Shown here: in pieces, positions 35,203 to 47,663 of the stretch
Layout: the number at the start of each line of letters is the position of its first letter
Numbering within the stretch: position 1 is the stretch's first letter
Assembly: GCA_002104945.1 (NCBI GenBank)
Contig: MCFH01000027.1
Coordinates: forward strand, 425,001-489,000
Length of the DNA: 64,000 nucleotides
Direction of reading: 5' to 3'
Source of the DNA: Piromyces finnis
Lineage: Eukaryota > Neocallimastigomycota > Neocallimastigomycetes > Neocallimastigales > Neocallimastigaceae
Made by a program: the position numbers and the translations under genes
Notes under the pieces: generated by a model
Told to the model about the DNA's origin: nothing
The model's input: only the letters and a program-made list of their open reading frames with translations
Database searches by the model: none

Positions 35203-36066
35203 GGGTTACATTCAAATACTCAATCTATTTGAGTATACTAGGGAATGAAGTGTATAAGCATATTTTCTATCTATCATTTTAATAATTTTAGTTAAAAAAA
35301 AAACTCTTTAAAAGATCTTTGATAAATATAATTTTTTTTTTTTTTTTAACAATTTAATATAATTTATTTATACTTAAAAAAAAAAAAAAAGTACTACAGG
35401 AAATGCTACGGAAAGACAAGTTTCCTCCTCTTTCCTATTCATACTTTTTTTTTTTTTCAATAATGCTATAAAGATTTAAATTGCTATAATCAATATAATT
35501 TCAAAAAAAAAAAAAAAAAAAATTGTATTTATCAAAGATCTCTTTTTATTTTTATCTTTATTTTAAAAAGTAATAAACTTTTCCTAAAGTCAATTTTATA
35601 ATGAATATATTATTATAAATATTTTATGAATTCTAGTATATTATTCTTTCAATAGATTTTATACGCTGTAAGTATAATTATTAGGATTATTTTTGACAAG
35701 ATTAAATTAGGAAAATATTGTGAAAAGTCAAGCTTCCTTCATTTTCTTAATAATATTCGCTTAGAAAATAAAATATACTTTTTTTATACTTTAAAAAAAA
35801 AAGAAAAAAAATACTAATAATTTTATTATTAAATTTAAGTGTTTATAACTTTATTATTTTTTATAAAATATTAATTTCAATATATATATTTAAAATTATA
35901 TAAACATAATAAAGATCTTTTATATATTAATGGTGATTCTCTAGTACGCAATACAGAAGATTTCATATATAAATCTTATAATATTCTCTTTTAAGTTCGA
36001 GTTCGCCATGTAACGTATTGAAAGGGGATCTTCTTTTCTGAAGCATGGTAAGAAAAGACAATATCT
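34761..36066. other. Intergenic region upstream of the LINE cluster
   Basis: AT-rich sequence with (AAT)n at 35072-35102, several poly-A/T runs, and an 8-bp perfect hairpin (separate entry). The part from about 35930 to 36066 is less biased and may belong to the degraded retrotransposon copy next to it, but I could not align it to the intact element. No gene is supported. Confidence 0.5.
35216..35236. other. Perfect 8-bp hairpin
   Basis: ATACTCAA and TTGAGTAT form a perfect inverted repeat around a 5-nt loop (TCTAT). It is preceded by a 31-nt poly-A run. It has no clear gene association, and its function is unknown. Confidence 0.6.
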
Positions 36067-36148
36067 TTGGAATTAGGTTGACTGAAAAAATTTAATAGCT
36101 GGACTATGGGAATTGTAATGTTTAATACGGCGGATATCTCTAAATGTT
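36067..36148 (-). mobile_element. Old LINE fragment, part A of the copy interrupted by the full-length element
   Basis: This matches positions 36966-37043 of the intact element with scattered substitutions and small indels, for example TTGACTGAAAAAATTTAATA and AGCTGGACTATGG. It ends at the 14-bp target site, beyond which the inserted element's poly(A) (poly-T on this strand) begins. The match resumes in the same orientation at 41782, so the two pieces belong to one older copy. Confidence 0.85.
36135..36148. repeat. Target-site duplication, left copy
   Basis: TATCTCTAAATGTT, identical to the copy at 41782-41795. It abuts the poly(A) end of the inserted LINE. Confidence 0.88.
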
Positions 36149-36412
36149 TTTTTTTTTTTTTTTTTTTTTTAACGGCATCAAATATTTTAAACTTTATTAT
36201 TAATTTAATTAAAATTATAATACATGTAATATAAAAAATTAAAAATAAAAATAAAAATAAAAAAAAATATGTTTAAATAAACACAAATGAATAAAAATTG
36301 GGTATAATGTATTCTAGTAATTTTAATTAAAGTAAGAAAGCCACTATCATACTAAAGTATAATAATTGTATTTGACTTCCAATGGGACACCGAGCCAAAG
36401 ATCAAAATTTTG

Positions 36413-39400
36413 TCATGGAACAAAATTATGATCTCCATTGGTTGCGCTGGCCCTCCTGGCCTGTCTTACTGTTTCTTCAGCATTGACGCTCTTGGATGTT
36501 GCTTCAAACCTTTTGAACATTGACCATTGCTGGCCAATAGCAAAAGGCATGATTTTGGTTAGAAGTTCCGCGGTTACCGTCAAGAATGGTGTTCCTTCAT
36601 TAGTACCAGATTGAATCTGACGCTTACAAAGTTCTTTCCATTCCCTTGAATTGTAATTAATATTGTTAAAACTTCTTCCCCCAAGAAGGAATTTAAATAT
36701 TTTACTGCACACACTAGAATAATCATACACATTAATATTCACCGGATTATTAGAACTATTACTATCATTAACTAAATTACTATCTAAATTAGAATTATTA
36801 TCTTCACTATTGCTATCATTACTAATATTATTATTTCTATTACTATTATTGTTATTATTACTATTGTTATTATTACTATTGTTATTATTACTATTGTTAC
36901 TATTACTATTACTGTTATTGCTATCTCTACCGATATTATCAATTTCATTATTATTGATAGGACTATTGGAATTACGTTGACTGAAAAATTTTAATAGCTG
37001 GACTATGGAATCATAATGTTTAATACGTATATCTCTAAATGTTGGGCAATCTAATAACCAATGTTTAATACTTTGATCTCCACACTTGCAACATGGACAG
37101 TAGTTAGGACAAACTGGATCAACAAATTTGGCAGCTTTGGCAACTCTAGCATCCAACTTGTATCCGCTTCTTGCTTTCAATAGCCAGTAGAAGCCATAGG
37201 CAAACTCTGGGTATTCATAACATAATTTAATAAAATCTTTAGTTTCAATAAATTTATTATCATCATAATATTGCGCTTTGATTGAATTCCCTTTGAGATC
37301 TTTCCAATAAAAGTTTTTAATTGCTTTAATATCTCCATGCTTCTTTAGTTTTTTATCAAGTGTCCTACTTGATTTGCACCATGTGTATTTTCTAAATTTA
37401 GGAATGTAATTGACAAGGTATGAGATAATACAATTTGAGTTTTTCCATTTGTTAAAACATCTAACCTGAGCTAAAGCACATTTGGCTGACAATGGAGGAA
37501 TATTCAAATCTTTTGAGATAGAGTATAAAGATATAAACGATACAGCTTTATGAACTCCGGCAACCCATCGTATTCCTTTGTTAACATGCTTCTGAGCAAT
37601 CCTAGACCTAGCTTTGTTGGATCCAAGTAATGGTGCAAAGTATGAAACTCTGCTAATCACTTGTGAGTTAAGTACTAGCTTTTTGAAGGGAATAGGAATA
37701 TTAGGATTTCTTAAGAATTTACTGACTGAGAAAAGTCCTTTCAAAACCTTGTTATTAAGAGCTTTAATAACTGGTTTAAGGGACAGATTCTTATCAAATG
37801 GAACACCAAGATAAGTATAACAATCAGTAGTTGGAATGGGTTGTCCTGCTAAGTAAAATGTTGGATCTCTCTTGTTCTGATTTTCTATTGATTCAGGACG
37901 AATCACCATCGTTGAACACTTCTGGATACCAAATTCCATTTCATTATACAAGGCCCATTCATTAACTCTTCTAAGCATCTTTTTTAAGCATCCTCTTGTT
38001 GGAGCACAAATAACTATATCAACTGCAAAAAGTCCACCACAGCATCGAGTGTCACCTAAACTGACTCCTAGATCTTCGCACTCTTTAAATATATCATTAA
38101 TAAAGAGATTAAAGAGAATAGGAGAAAGTGGGCAACCTTGACGGACTCCTTTCTTCACATCAAAAGATTTCGAGAATTGTCCATCTAATTTGACATTAGC
38201 CTTAGATGTTAAATATAAATTTTTGATGAATTGTAAACTCTTACCTCGGATTCCTAAACAATCTAATTTATGGAGAATATTACCGATTGGGACTGAATCG
38301 TATGCTTTCCTGAGATCTAAAAAGGCCAAATATGTCTCTTTATTATCTAATTGACGTCTACGGCATATTTCTTGGATTGAAATGAAAAGACTGATACTTT
38401 CTTCCTTTTTTCGAAAACCAAATTGTTCAGGTCTAATGAAATTATTCTTTAGACCATATTCTGAGATTCTAGTGGTGACAATTTTGGAAATCAACTTAAT
38501 ACCATTATTGATAAGTGATATACCTCGATAGTTATCACAATCTGTCAAATCTCCCTTCTTAGGAATAGAAACAATACTGGATTCATTCCATGAGTTGGGG
38601 AAATCTCCATCCCAAATACGGTTGAATAATTTAAGAATAAAATTTAAACCATGAGCATCATTATCTGAAGTGGTATTACCGGAAGAATTATTATCTGTAG
38701 CATTATTAGAATCATTACTTGATGGAATTAATGCTTTGTAAAATTCAATTGGAATACCATCCGGACCTGATGCTTTATAATTTGGAGTAGTGAGGATAGC
38801 TGACTTGACTTCATCAATACTAATATCTTGGTTGATATCCCATTCATCAAGCATAGGAAGTGAAAAACGTTTATTCATTGGTTCTTCATACCAATGCTCC
38901 AAATCAAAACTTACACCACTTGGATCTGATGCAAGGTTTTCGAAATGATCATGCCACACATCTAGTTGTTCTTCCGTAGCAACAACTAATTCTCCATTTT
39001 TATTTTTAATTGGTTGAGCAATAAAGAAAGAATCTTTTCCAATTTTTGCAGTTTTCTTGATCCATTTCCAGGCCTTCTTAGGATTATGACTCTTCATATA
39101 CTCACATCCTGTTTTAATCCAATGAAGATATTCTTGCTTCCTAAATTCATTACATCTTTTGTGGATGTAATCAATGAGTTTACGGTAGATTTTAATTCTT
39201 TTAATAAATTCATCTATATCATAAATTCTTTCTTTTTTAAATCTCTTATACAACTTCATTTTGATTTTTTGAAGATTAAAAATTTGTTGTGAAATATGAA
39301 ATGAAGACTTTATAACATTATTTGCTGAAGTAATACTGAGCTCGTCTGCAATTGAGAAAGCAGTTGAAGTAAACTCTTTGGAAAGTTCATCTGTAGAAAC

Positions 39401-40927
39401 ATTAGGATCGTTGGATTTTGCTGAAAGTATTTGGAATTTATTATGACTGAGAATAGATTCCTTTTCCTCAATACATTTTAATCTATTCCATTTCAGAATT
39501 TTCTTAGGAACATTAAAGTCATTAGAAAAATCTTCCATAGGAATAATTTTACCATTAATAAGAAGTGGCTTATGGTCTGATACAGGATAAAAATTATTTA
39601 TAAATGATCCTGAGTGAATAAGATCTTTCATCTTCGAATTGATAAGAGCATGGTCAATGTCGGAAGATTGATCACCTCGAGTCCAAGAGATAGTAGACCC
39701 TCTAAGCGGAAGAATTTCCCAATCTCCTAATCCATTAGTTGATAACCAGTTGGATAATTTTACTTTAGACATATTAAAATCACCAACAAGAATCGATGGA
39801 TGGGATGAATGAGTTTGTAACCACAAGCGAACTTCTAACTTTGCATGATCAACATAGATGTTGTGATGACTATGAGGCATATAAACATTTCCAATCGAGC
39901 ATTTGAATCTATTCCAGAGACTAAAAGTATAAATAGAAATAATATACTTTCCAGAGAAGTTTTCAAGTGAGGCTTGACACGAATTGTGAAAACCTAAATA
40001 TATACCTCTCATTCCTGGAACTGATTCGTCAGCTTTCTTGAAAAAGTGTCTATAGTTTCGCAAAGTAACACGACAAGGATAATCTGTATTCGAACCAGAA
40101 CCATTACCAGTTTCTTGGAAACATAAGAATAATGGTTTGAAAATAGCTGTGAAATAGCTAATACTATCTCTCTTTTCGTGATTCCACCCATTGGTGTTCC
40201 AACTAAGACAAAAAGAAAAGTTATCAGGCTTGTTGGATGAGGAAGAATCGTTGCTATTATTATTATTATTAAAGTCATCGTTATTAATGGATGATGCATC
40301 AGAGGAATAAGTAGAACTATTACTAGATGGCTGTGAAACTGAAGAACTATCAACTATTGAACTGTTATCAGAGTTGATAGAACTATTAGAATTAATTGTT
40401 GAATGTTGAGATTGAAATTGTGTTTGCTGTAGATCTGGAATATTTTCATGATGGGAAACTTGTTGAAGATCTTGTTGAAGATCTTGTTGAAGATCGGATT
40501 GTTGATGAGATTGTTGAACTGATTGTTGAAGTGATTGTTGAATAGAATGTTGATGTTTATTAGAAACTAAAATTTTACGTTTGAGAGTGGAAAAAGTGTA
40601 TTTGTGATTCCTTCTACTACGAGCTGAAAAGGAAATTGAGGTAACTGAAAGTTTCTTCTTTAACATGTGTAAGATTTTAATACAATCTTTTGATGAACCA
40701 TGAACCTTGACTAAGAAAAAGTGATCATTGAAAGTTTGAAAATATTTAACACTAATAACTGAATTAAATTTATCTTCTAGAATAACCTCGAGTTTTTCCC
40801 ATAGCATATTTACTGACCATGATCGAATACCACGGATAAAGAAGGAGCGAATATCATCTAAGGGGATACCATAAGACCGGGTACCACGTCTGATATAATT
40901 CTTATCTTTAATATAAAGGACTGACAT
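36413..40927 (-). CDS. LINE polyprotein: AP-like endonuclease, reverse transcriptase, zinc knuckle
   Basis: The uninterrupted ORF is 1504 residues. The N-terminus (1-120) may be an RRM-like nucleic-acid-binding fold, followed by Gln-rich (HQQSDLQQDLQQ) and Ser/Asn-rich linkers. The endonuclease starts near 238 (FCLSWNTNG) and keeps FQETG, LVGDFNMSK and VSDHKPLL, the catalytic Asn/Glu/Asp/His set. RT motifs are ASGPDGIPIEFYK, YRGISLI, YLAFLDLRKAYDSV (motif A Asp intact) and GVRQGCPLSPILFNLFIND (motif B). Motif C reads LFAVDIVIC near residue 969 where FADD is expected: Val replaces the first catalytic Asp (codon GTT at 38021-38023). A CCHC-like knuckle, CPCCKCG..HWLLDC, lies near 1275-1295, followed by a poly-Asn/Ser run. 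No RNase H motif was seen. It appears intact as an ORF but probably polymerase-dead. Confidence 0.9.
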   Translation of the reverse strand: MSVLYIKDKNYIRRGTRSYGIPLDDIRSFFIRGIRSWSVNMLWEKLEVILEDKFNSVISVKYFQTFNDHFFLVKVHGSSKDCIKILHMLKKKLSVTSISFSARSRRNHKYTFSTLKRKILVSNKHQHSIQQSLQQSVQQSHQQSDLQQDLQQDLQQVSHHENIPDLQQTQFQSQHSTINSNSSINSDNSSIVDSSSVSQPSSNSSTYSSDASSINNDDFNNNNNSNDSSSSNKPDNFSFCLSWNTNGWNHEKRDSISYFTAIFKPLFLCFQETGNGSGSNTDYPCRVTLRNYRHFFKKADESVPGMRGIYLGFHNSCQASLENFSGKYIISIYTFSLWNRFKCSIGNVYMPHSHHNIYVDHAKLEVRLWLQTHSSHPSILVGDFNMSKVKLSNWLSTNGLGDWEILPLRGSTISWTRGDQSSDIDHALINSKMKDLIHSGSFINNFYPVSDHKPLLINGKIIPMEDFSNDFNVPKKILKWNRLKCIEEKESILSHNKFQILSAKSNDPNVSTDELSKEFTSTAFSIADELSITSANNVIKSSFHISQQIFNLQKIKMKLYKRFKKERIYDIDEFIKRIKIYRKLIDYIHKRCNEFRKQEYLHWIKTGCEYMKSHNPKKAWKWIKKTAKIGKDSFFIAQPIKNKNGELVVATEEQLDVWHDHFENLASDPSGVSFDLEHWYEEPMNKRFSLPMLDEWDINQDISIDEVKSAILTTPNYKASGPDGIPIEFYKALIPSSNDSNNATDNNSSGNTTSDNDAHGLNFILKLFNRIWDGDFPNSWNESSIVSIPKKGDLTDCDNYRGISLINNGIKLISKIVTTRISEYGLKNNFIRPEQFGFRKKEESISLFISIQEICRRRQLDNKETYLAFLDLRKAYDSVPIGNILHKLDCLGIRGKSLQFIKNLYLTSKANVKLDGQFSKSFDVKKGVRQGCPLSPILFNLFINDIFKECEDLGVSLGDTRCCGGLFAVDIVICAPTRGCLKKMLRRVNEWALYNEMEFGIQKCSTMVIRPESIENQNKRDPTFYLAGQPIPTTDCYTYLGVPFDKNLSLKPVIKALNNKVLKGLFSVSKFLRNPNIPIPFKKLVLNSQVISRVSYFAPLLGSNKARSRIAQKHVNKGIRWVAGVHKAVSFISLYSISKDLNIPPLSAKCALAQVRCFNKWKNSNCIISYLVNYIPKFRKYTWCKSSRTLDKKLKKHGDIKAIKNFYWKDLKGNSIKAQYYDDNKFIETKDFIKLCYEYPEFAYGFYWLLKARSGYKLDARVAKAAKFVDPVCPNYCPCCKCGDQSIKHWLLDCPTFRDIRIKHYDSIVQLLKFFSQRNSNSPINNNEIDNIGRDSNNSNSNSNNSNNNNSNNNNSNNNNNSNRNNNISNDSNSEDNNSNLDSNLVNDSNSSNNPVNINVYDYSSVCSKIFKFLLGGRSFNNINYNSREWKELCKRQIQSGTNEGTPFLTVTAELLTKIMPFAIGQQWSMFKRFEATSKSVNAEETVRQARRASATNGDHNFVP

Positions 40928-41529
40928 GATAATTAATTCTAATTAAAAAATATTGAATATAAAATAAATACTAATAAAAATTATAAATATAACGTATATG
41001 GAAAAAAATCTATCTCTCTCTCTCTTCTTAAAAGTACTGGATAGTACAAAAATTGTTACGATGCTTTGTTTAAAGTTTCTTATTTTTTGAATTCTAGTTG
41101 TTAATTTTTTTTTTAAAAATTCTAGTTTTGGTTTGTTGTTAGTAAATTCGATTCGCTTTTTGACACTAAACTTGTTTGACTTCACTTTTCATTAAATATT
41201 TAAATTGGTAAAAAATTTGAATCAAGAATGTCGACACCAGAAAGCTTGTGAATAGTATTTTTACATGATGTAGAGTGAATCAGTCTCTTACAAGAAACAA
41301 TACAACAATAGCTACATGAATATAAAAATACAATGCAAATGCTAAAGTTGACTACATTGGATTCTTACAAGAGAAGAGTAGTACTACATGAATACATGAA
41401 TAAAAGAAAAAATACAGCAACAAAATGTATTACTCTTCTAATTAAATACTATACAAACTTACCTGAATATCAAACATTCAACTTATTCATCAAATACTTA
41501 AATTCGATGAATAAAATGTTTTTTAATCG

Positions 41530-41635
41530 CTCAGTACCATGAGCTTAGTCCTAATAATTTTTCCTTAAAGACTAACCAAGCATCCATTGCGCAATACTTG
41601 GATTTAATTCTTTCTACTCTCTCAGTACCATGAGC
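41530..41635. repeat. 15-bp direct repeat in the LINE 5' leader
   Basis: CTCAGTACCATGAGC occurs at 41530-41544 and 41621-41635, 91 bp apart. Each copy is also an imperfect palindrome (CTCA..TGAG) and could form a small hairpin or bind a dimeric factor. It may be part of the element's internal promoter. Confidence 0.7.
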
Positions 41636-41781
41636 ATGAGTAGACCCCCTTGAGAAACTCCATTTATTAAATAAATGAAGGCACGTTCCCAAGAGGGTAC
41701 TTTTTTTTTTTTAATAACTAAGACAGCGATATGACGATGAGTTTAAACTTTTTTTAAAAAAAAATATATATATATATTTAT

Positions 41782-41795
41782 TATCTCTAAATGTT
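41782..41795. repeat. Target-site duplication, right copy
   Basis: TATCTCTAAATGTT, identical to 36135-36148. It abuts the 5' end of the inserted LINE. The same sequence is present once at about 37030-37043 in the intact element itself, showing that the target was LINE sequence. Confidence 0.88.
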
Positions 41796-42110
41796 GAACA
41801 ATCTAATAGCCAATGCTTGATATTTTGATCTCCACTCTTTCAACACATGGACAGTAGTTAGGATATATTGGATCAACAAATTTAGCAGCTTTTGCAACCT
41901 TTAGCATCCAACTTGTATCCGCTTCCTGTTTTCAATAGCCAGTAGAAATCATAGGCAAATTCTGGGTACTCATAGCATAATTTAATAAAATCTTTAGTTT
42001 CAATAAATTTATTATCATCATCGTATTGGGTTTTAGGGACTTTAAGAAGTCATCAAGTATCCATTATATAATGTATGGATTAATTGTAAATGACTATCCA
42101 GATCCATAAG
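41782..42110 (-). mobile_element. Old LINE fragment, part B of the interrupted copy
   Basis: From 41782 to about 42030 the sequence follows intact-element positions 37030-37275, including the zinc-knuckle region (CACATGGACAGTAGTTAGGA) and ATCCAACTTGTATCCGCTTC. Substitutions and 1-2 nt indels break the reading frame. Beyond about 42030 only short matches continue (ATCAAGTATCC), consistent with an internal deletion. The right boundary is approximate. Confidence 0.82.
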
Positions 42111-42920
42111 GTATTAAGTAGATTCTAAAAAAAACTGCAATTTCAAGAATGAATTTTATTATTAAATTGAAAAAAAAAAATAAAATAAACTCAAGTTTTA
42201 TTCTATTGAAAAAATATATGGTAAATATTTTATTTTATTTTATTTTATTTTTTTTTAATCCAACACCATTAATATATAAATTATAAAATATTTTTAAAAA
42301 ATAAAAACTAAAAAAATTAAAATGAATTTCACTTTATACATTTGTTCTTTTCTATTTTTAAAGAAAAGAACTTTTTTTACACTTTTTATACTCCAGTTAA
42401 ATAGAAATTGGAATTTTTATTATCTTGTATAATGTGGTTTACTCAATTTTTTTTTTTTTTTTTACTTTGTTTTAATTATTAATTTAAAATTTCAAAACAA
42501 TCCCGCTTTTACTTTTTTTTTTTTTCCTGGTTTTGGGGTATTAATAAATATTAATATATATTATTTGTTAGTTTTAGGAATAAAAAAAAAAAAATGGAAA
42601 AAAATCTATAAATATATTTTTATATATAATTTTTTATTTTTTTTTTTTCTTTTTTTTTTTATTTAATAAACATTTTTCAATTATTTATTTTTTTTAATAA
42701 ATAAATAAAATAAAAAACAAAATATATATTAAATAAAAATATTATTATTATTGATAGTGTTTTTTACAATATTTTTAAATAACATCATACATAATTTTAT
42801 ATATAAAATAATTTAATTATTGAATTATTGAGATGTTGTTTAAAAAAATAAATAATTTAAAGATAGTATTCTTTTTTTTGAAATATATATTATAAATATA
42901 TCATTTTATTCCCAATGTAT
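42111..42920. other. Intergenic region, A/T homopolymers
   Basis: This lies between the LINE remnant and the 3' end of the secreted acidic protein gene. Only A/T-rich sequence and TTTTA repeats (42230-42255) are visible; no gene is supported. Confidence 0.6.
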
Positions 42921-45221
42921 TTAGAAATCAGCTTCAGAGTCTTCAGCATCTTCTAAATCAGCTAAAACTTCTTGAGTTTCAGTAGCATCATCAGCACTAT
43001 CTTCATTATTATCTAAATTTTCAGCAGCATCATCTTCAATTTCTTGTTCATCATTAGAACCTTCATTGGCATCTTCATTTTCAATGATATCATCAGCTTC
43101 AGTAATACCATTTTCTTTTTGTTCATCTTCAGAAAGTTCTTCACCTTGGTTTTCAATTTCATTGATTTTGTCAAGAATTTCTTGAACCTTTTCACTGTTT
43201 TCGTTGTGAAGAATTTCATCCTTTAATTGTTCGTGAAGGTCTTCAAGAATAGAATTGACATTTTCATCTTCAACTTCTTCATCATCACAATCTTCGTAAA
43301 TAGTAGTGGTTTCTTCTTCTTCTGGTTCTTCTTCATTTTCAATTTCATCATTTTCACCTTCATCGTTAGAGGCTTCATCTTGAGCTGGAAGTTCTTCAGC
43401 ACCTTCAGTTTCTTCACAGTCAACGTAAATAGTAGTGGTTTCTTCTTCTTCTTCTTCATTCATTTCTTCTTCATTTTCAGCTTCATCATTAGAGGCTTCA
43501 ACTTCATTGGCATTACCGGCAGTTTCTGGTTCTTCAGCTTCAACTTCATCATTAGATTGTTCATCAGCTGGAGTGGTAACTGGGGCAATGGTTTCATCAT
43601 TAGCTTCTTCGTTAACTGGGGCTTCAGCTTCAGTTTCATCATTAGAGGCTTCAACTTCATTGGCATTACCAGCAGTTTCTGGTTCTTCAGCTTCTTCAAC
43701 TTCATCATTAGATTGTTCATCAGCTGGGGCATCAGCAACTGGAGAATTAGCAACTGGAGCTTCAACTTCATCATTAGATTGTTCATCAGCTGGGGCATCA
43801 GCAACTGGAGAATTAGCAACTGGAGCTTCAGCTTCATCATTGGATTGTTCATCAGCTGGGGCATCAGCAACTGGAGAATTAGCAACTGGAGCTTCAGCTT
43901 CATCATTGGATTGTTCATCAGCTGGGGCATCAGCAACTGGAGAATTAGCAACTGGAGCTTCAGCTTCATCATTGGATTGTTCATCAACTGGGGTAGTAAC
44001 TGGAGCAACAACATCTTCGTCAGTAGTTTCTGGTCTTTCAATTGGAGCTTCATCTTCATCAATACTACCTTCATTGTCATCAGCAGTATTAGCTGGGTTT
44101 TCTTCTTCCTTTTCTTCTTCAGAGTTATCTTCAGCGAATGGAACTTCTGGAGTTTCTTCTTCATCAACGGATGGTTCTTCATTATTAGTACATTTTTCAA
44201 CCATTAATTCATTGAATTCTTCAGAAGTACATTCATCATCGAGAACATCAACAGTAATCTTAATTCTCTTACCACATTCAGATTCCTTTAATTCAACATT
44301 AATATCAGCATTAGTGTCATCGTACTTACTCTTGATGATTTCAGTAATCTTTTGGATTAATTCATCAACAGTTTCTTCAGCCTTCTTTACTTCAGTAACA
44401 GCTTCTTCTTCAGAGTTTTCATCAGCAGCTTCTTCATTGTTGTCACCAACTGGGACTTCAGCTGGAGAGTCATCAGCAACTGGAGCATCAACTGGAGTTT
44501 CATCATCAGAAGCATTGTCATCAACTGGAGTTTCATCAGCAGCAGTTTCATCACCAGAAGCAACATCATCATTAGCAGCTTCATCGGCTGGAGTGTCATC
44601 AATAGTGGTTTCATCAGCTGGAGCTTCATCACCGGAAGCATTGTCATTAGCATTGGTGTCATCATCAGCTGGAGTTTCATCATCAGCAGCAGTTTCATCG
44701 ATTGGGGTTTCATCACCAGAAGCAACATTATCTTCAATGTCTTGGTTTTCAACGGTGTCTTCTTGTGGTTCATTTTCAACCTTATCTTCAACCTCTGGGT
44801 TTTCAATGCTGTCTTCTTGTGGTTCATTTTCAACCTTATCTTCAACTTCTGGGTTTTCAATGCTGTCTTCTTGTGGTTCATTTTCAACATCATCTTCGAT
44901 TTCGTTGTTAGAAACAGTACCTTCATCAGCTGGGTTTTCAGCAACTTCAGTTTGTGGTTCATTTTCAACATTGTCTTCGACATCATCTTCTTCATCACCA
45001 GAATCGACATCATCTTCAAGTTTTGGAGCATCAGCTACATCTTCATTATCATCTTCTTCTAAACCATCTTCAACTGGACCATTGTTAATAATGTCATCAT
45101 TAACTTCTTCTTCATCATTGCTTAATTCAACTTCATTAGCATTACGTTTGCTAATTGGTTGAGCAATAACAAAAGTGACAAATAAAAGAGCAAATAAGAA
45201 TAAAATAATGTTCTTGTTCAT
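42921..45221 (-). CDS. Secreted, highly acidic Ala/Glu/Asp/Asn repeat protein
   Basis: A single-exon ORF of 766 residues starting at 45221. Residues 1-20 (MNKNIILFLFALLFVTFVIA) form a clear signal peptide, followed by QPISKR, a dibasic Kex2-like site. The mature protein is extremely acidic and repetitive: VENEPQEDSIENPEVEDK units near 110-170, DETPADDD/ASGDE blocks, and four 22-residue units containing ANSPVADAPADEQSNDE. A less repetitive block at about 285-347 (DELIQKITEIIKSKYDD through ECGKRIKITVDVLDDEC to VEKC) has regular hydrophobics and three Cys and may be a small folded domain. Two TTTIY-DC motifs (near 595 and 640) precede a predicted helix, LEDLHEQLKDEILHN. No membrane anchor is visible. 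It could be a cell-wall or matrix protein; the family is not recognised. The antisense strand is open for long stretches only because of codon bias. Confidence 0.8.
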   Translation of the reverse strand: MNKNIILFLFALLFVTFVIAQPISKRNANEVELSNDEEEVNDDIINNGPVEDGLEEDDNEDVADAPKLEDDVDSGDEEDDVEDNVENEPQTEVAENPADEGTVSNNEIEDDVENEPQEDSIENPEVEDKVENEPQEDSIENPEVEDKVENEPQEDTVENQDIEDNVASGDETPIDETAADDETPADDDTNANDNASGDEAPADETTIDDTPADEAANDDVASGDETAADETPVDDNASDDETPVDAPVADDSPAEVPVGDNNEEAADENSEEEAVTEVKKAEETVDELIQKITEIIKSKYDDTNADINVELKESECGKRIKITVDVLDDECTSEEFNELMVEKCTNNEEPSVDEEETPEVPFAEDNSEEEKEEENPANTADDNEGSIDEDEAPIERPETTDEDVVAPVTTPVDEQSNDEAEAPVANSPVADAPADEQSNDEAEAPVANSPVADAPADEQSNDEAEAPVANSPVADAPADEQSNDEVEAPVANSPVADAPADEQSNDEVEEAEEPETAGNANEVEASNDETEAEAPVNEEANDETIAPVTTPADEQSNDEVEAEEPETAGNANEVEASNDEAENEEEMNEEEEEETTTIYVDCEETEGAEELPAQDEASNDEGENDEIENEEEPEEEETTTIYEDCDDEEVEDENVNSILEDLHEQLKDEILHNENSEKVQEILDKINEIENQGEELSEDEQKENGITEADDIIENEDANEGSNDEQEIEDDAAENLDNNEDSADDATETQEVLADLEDAEDSEADF
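43713..43990 (-). repeat. 66-bp coding minisatellite, about 4 copies
   Basis: The block GCATCAGCAACTGGAGAATT (+ strand) recurs at 43729, 43795, 43861 and 43927, exactly 66 bp apart. Units encode a 22-residue acidic repeat in the secreted protein and differ at only one or two positions (Ala/Val), indicating recent amplification. Confidence 0.94.

Positions 45222-47663
<2,442 letters not shown>

Larger units (their letters stand above)
36149..41781 (-). mobile_element. Full-length non-LTR (LINE) retrotransposon
   Basis: The 5.63-kb element is bounded by a perfect 14-bp target-site duplication (TATCTCTAAATGTT at 36135-36148 and 41782-41795). Its 3' end on the minus strand is a poly(A) tail of about 22 nt (poly-T at 36149-36170), and about 240 bp of 3' UTR separates this from the single large ORF (36413-40927). 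About 850 bp of 5' leader (40928-41781) precede the ORF. Poly(A) plus target-site duplication is the hallmark of target-primed reverse transcription. The insertion lies within an older copy of the same family. Composition inside the element is clearly less AT-rich than its surroundings. Confidence 0.9.

Noticed and set aside
35928-36012. Possible tRNA: an ATGGTGA/TCGCCAT acceptor-like pair with GTTCGAG near its 3' side
   Set aside because: The T-arm cannot form with correct 5+7+5 spacing, and the anticodon loop lacks a proper U33 with a 7-nt loop.
43435-45162. Long plus-strand open frame (575 codons) antisense to the secreted acidic protein
   Set aside because: It is Ser/Ala-rich only because GAA/GAT/GCT codons on the other strand read as TTC/ATC/AGC. 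It has no signal peptide or domain, whereas the minus strand has a signal peptide and natural ends.
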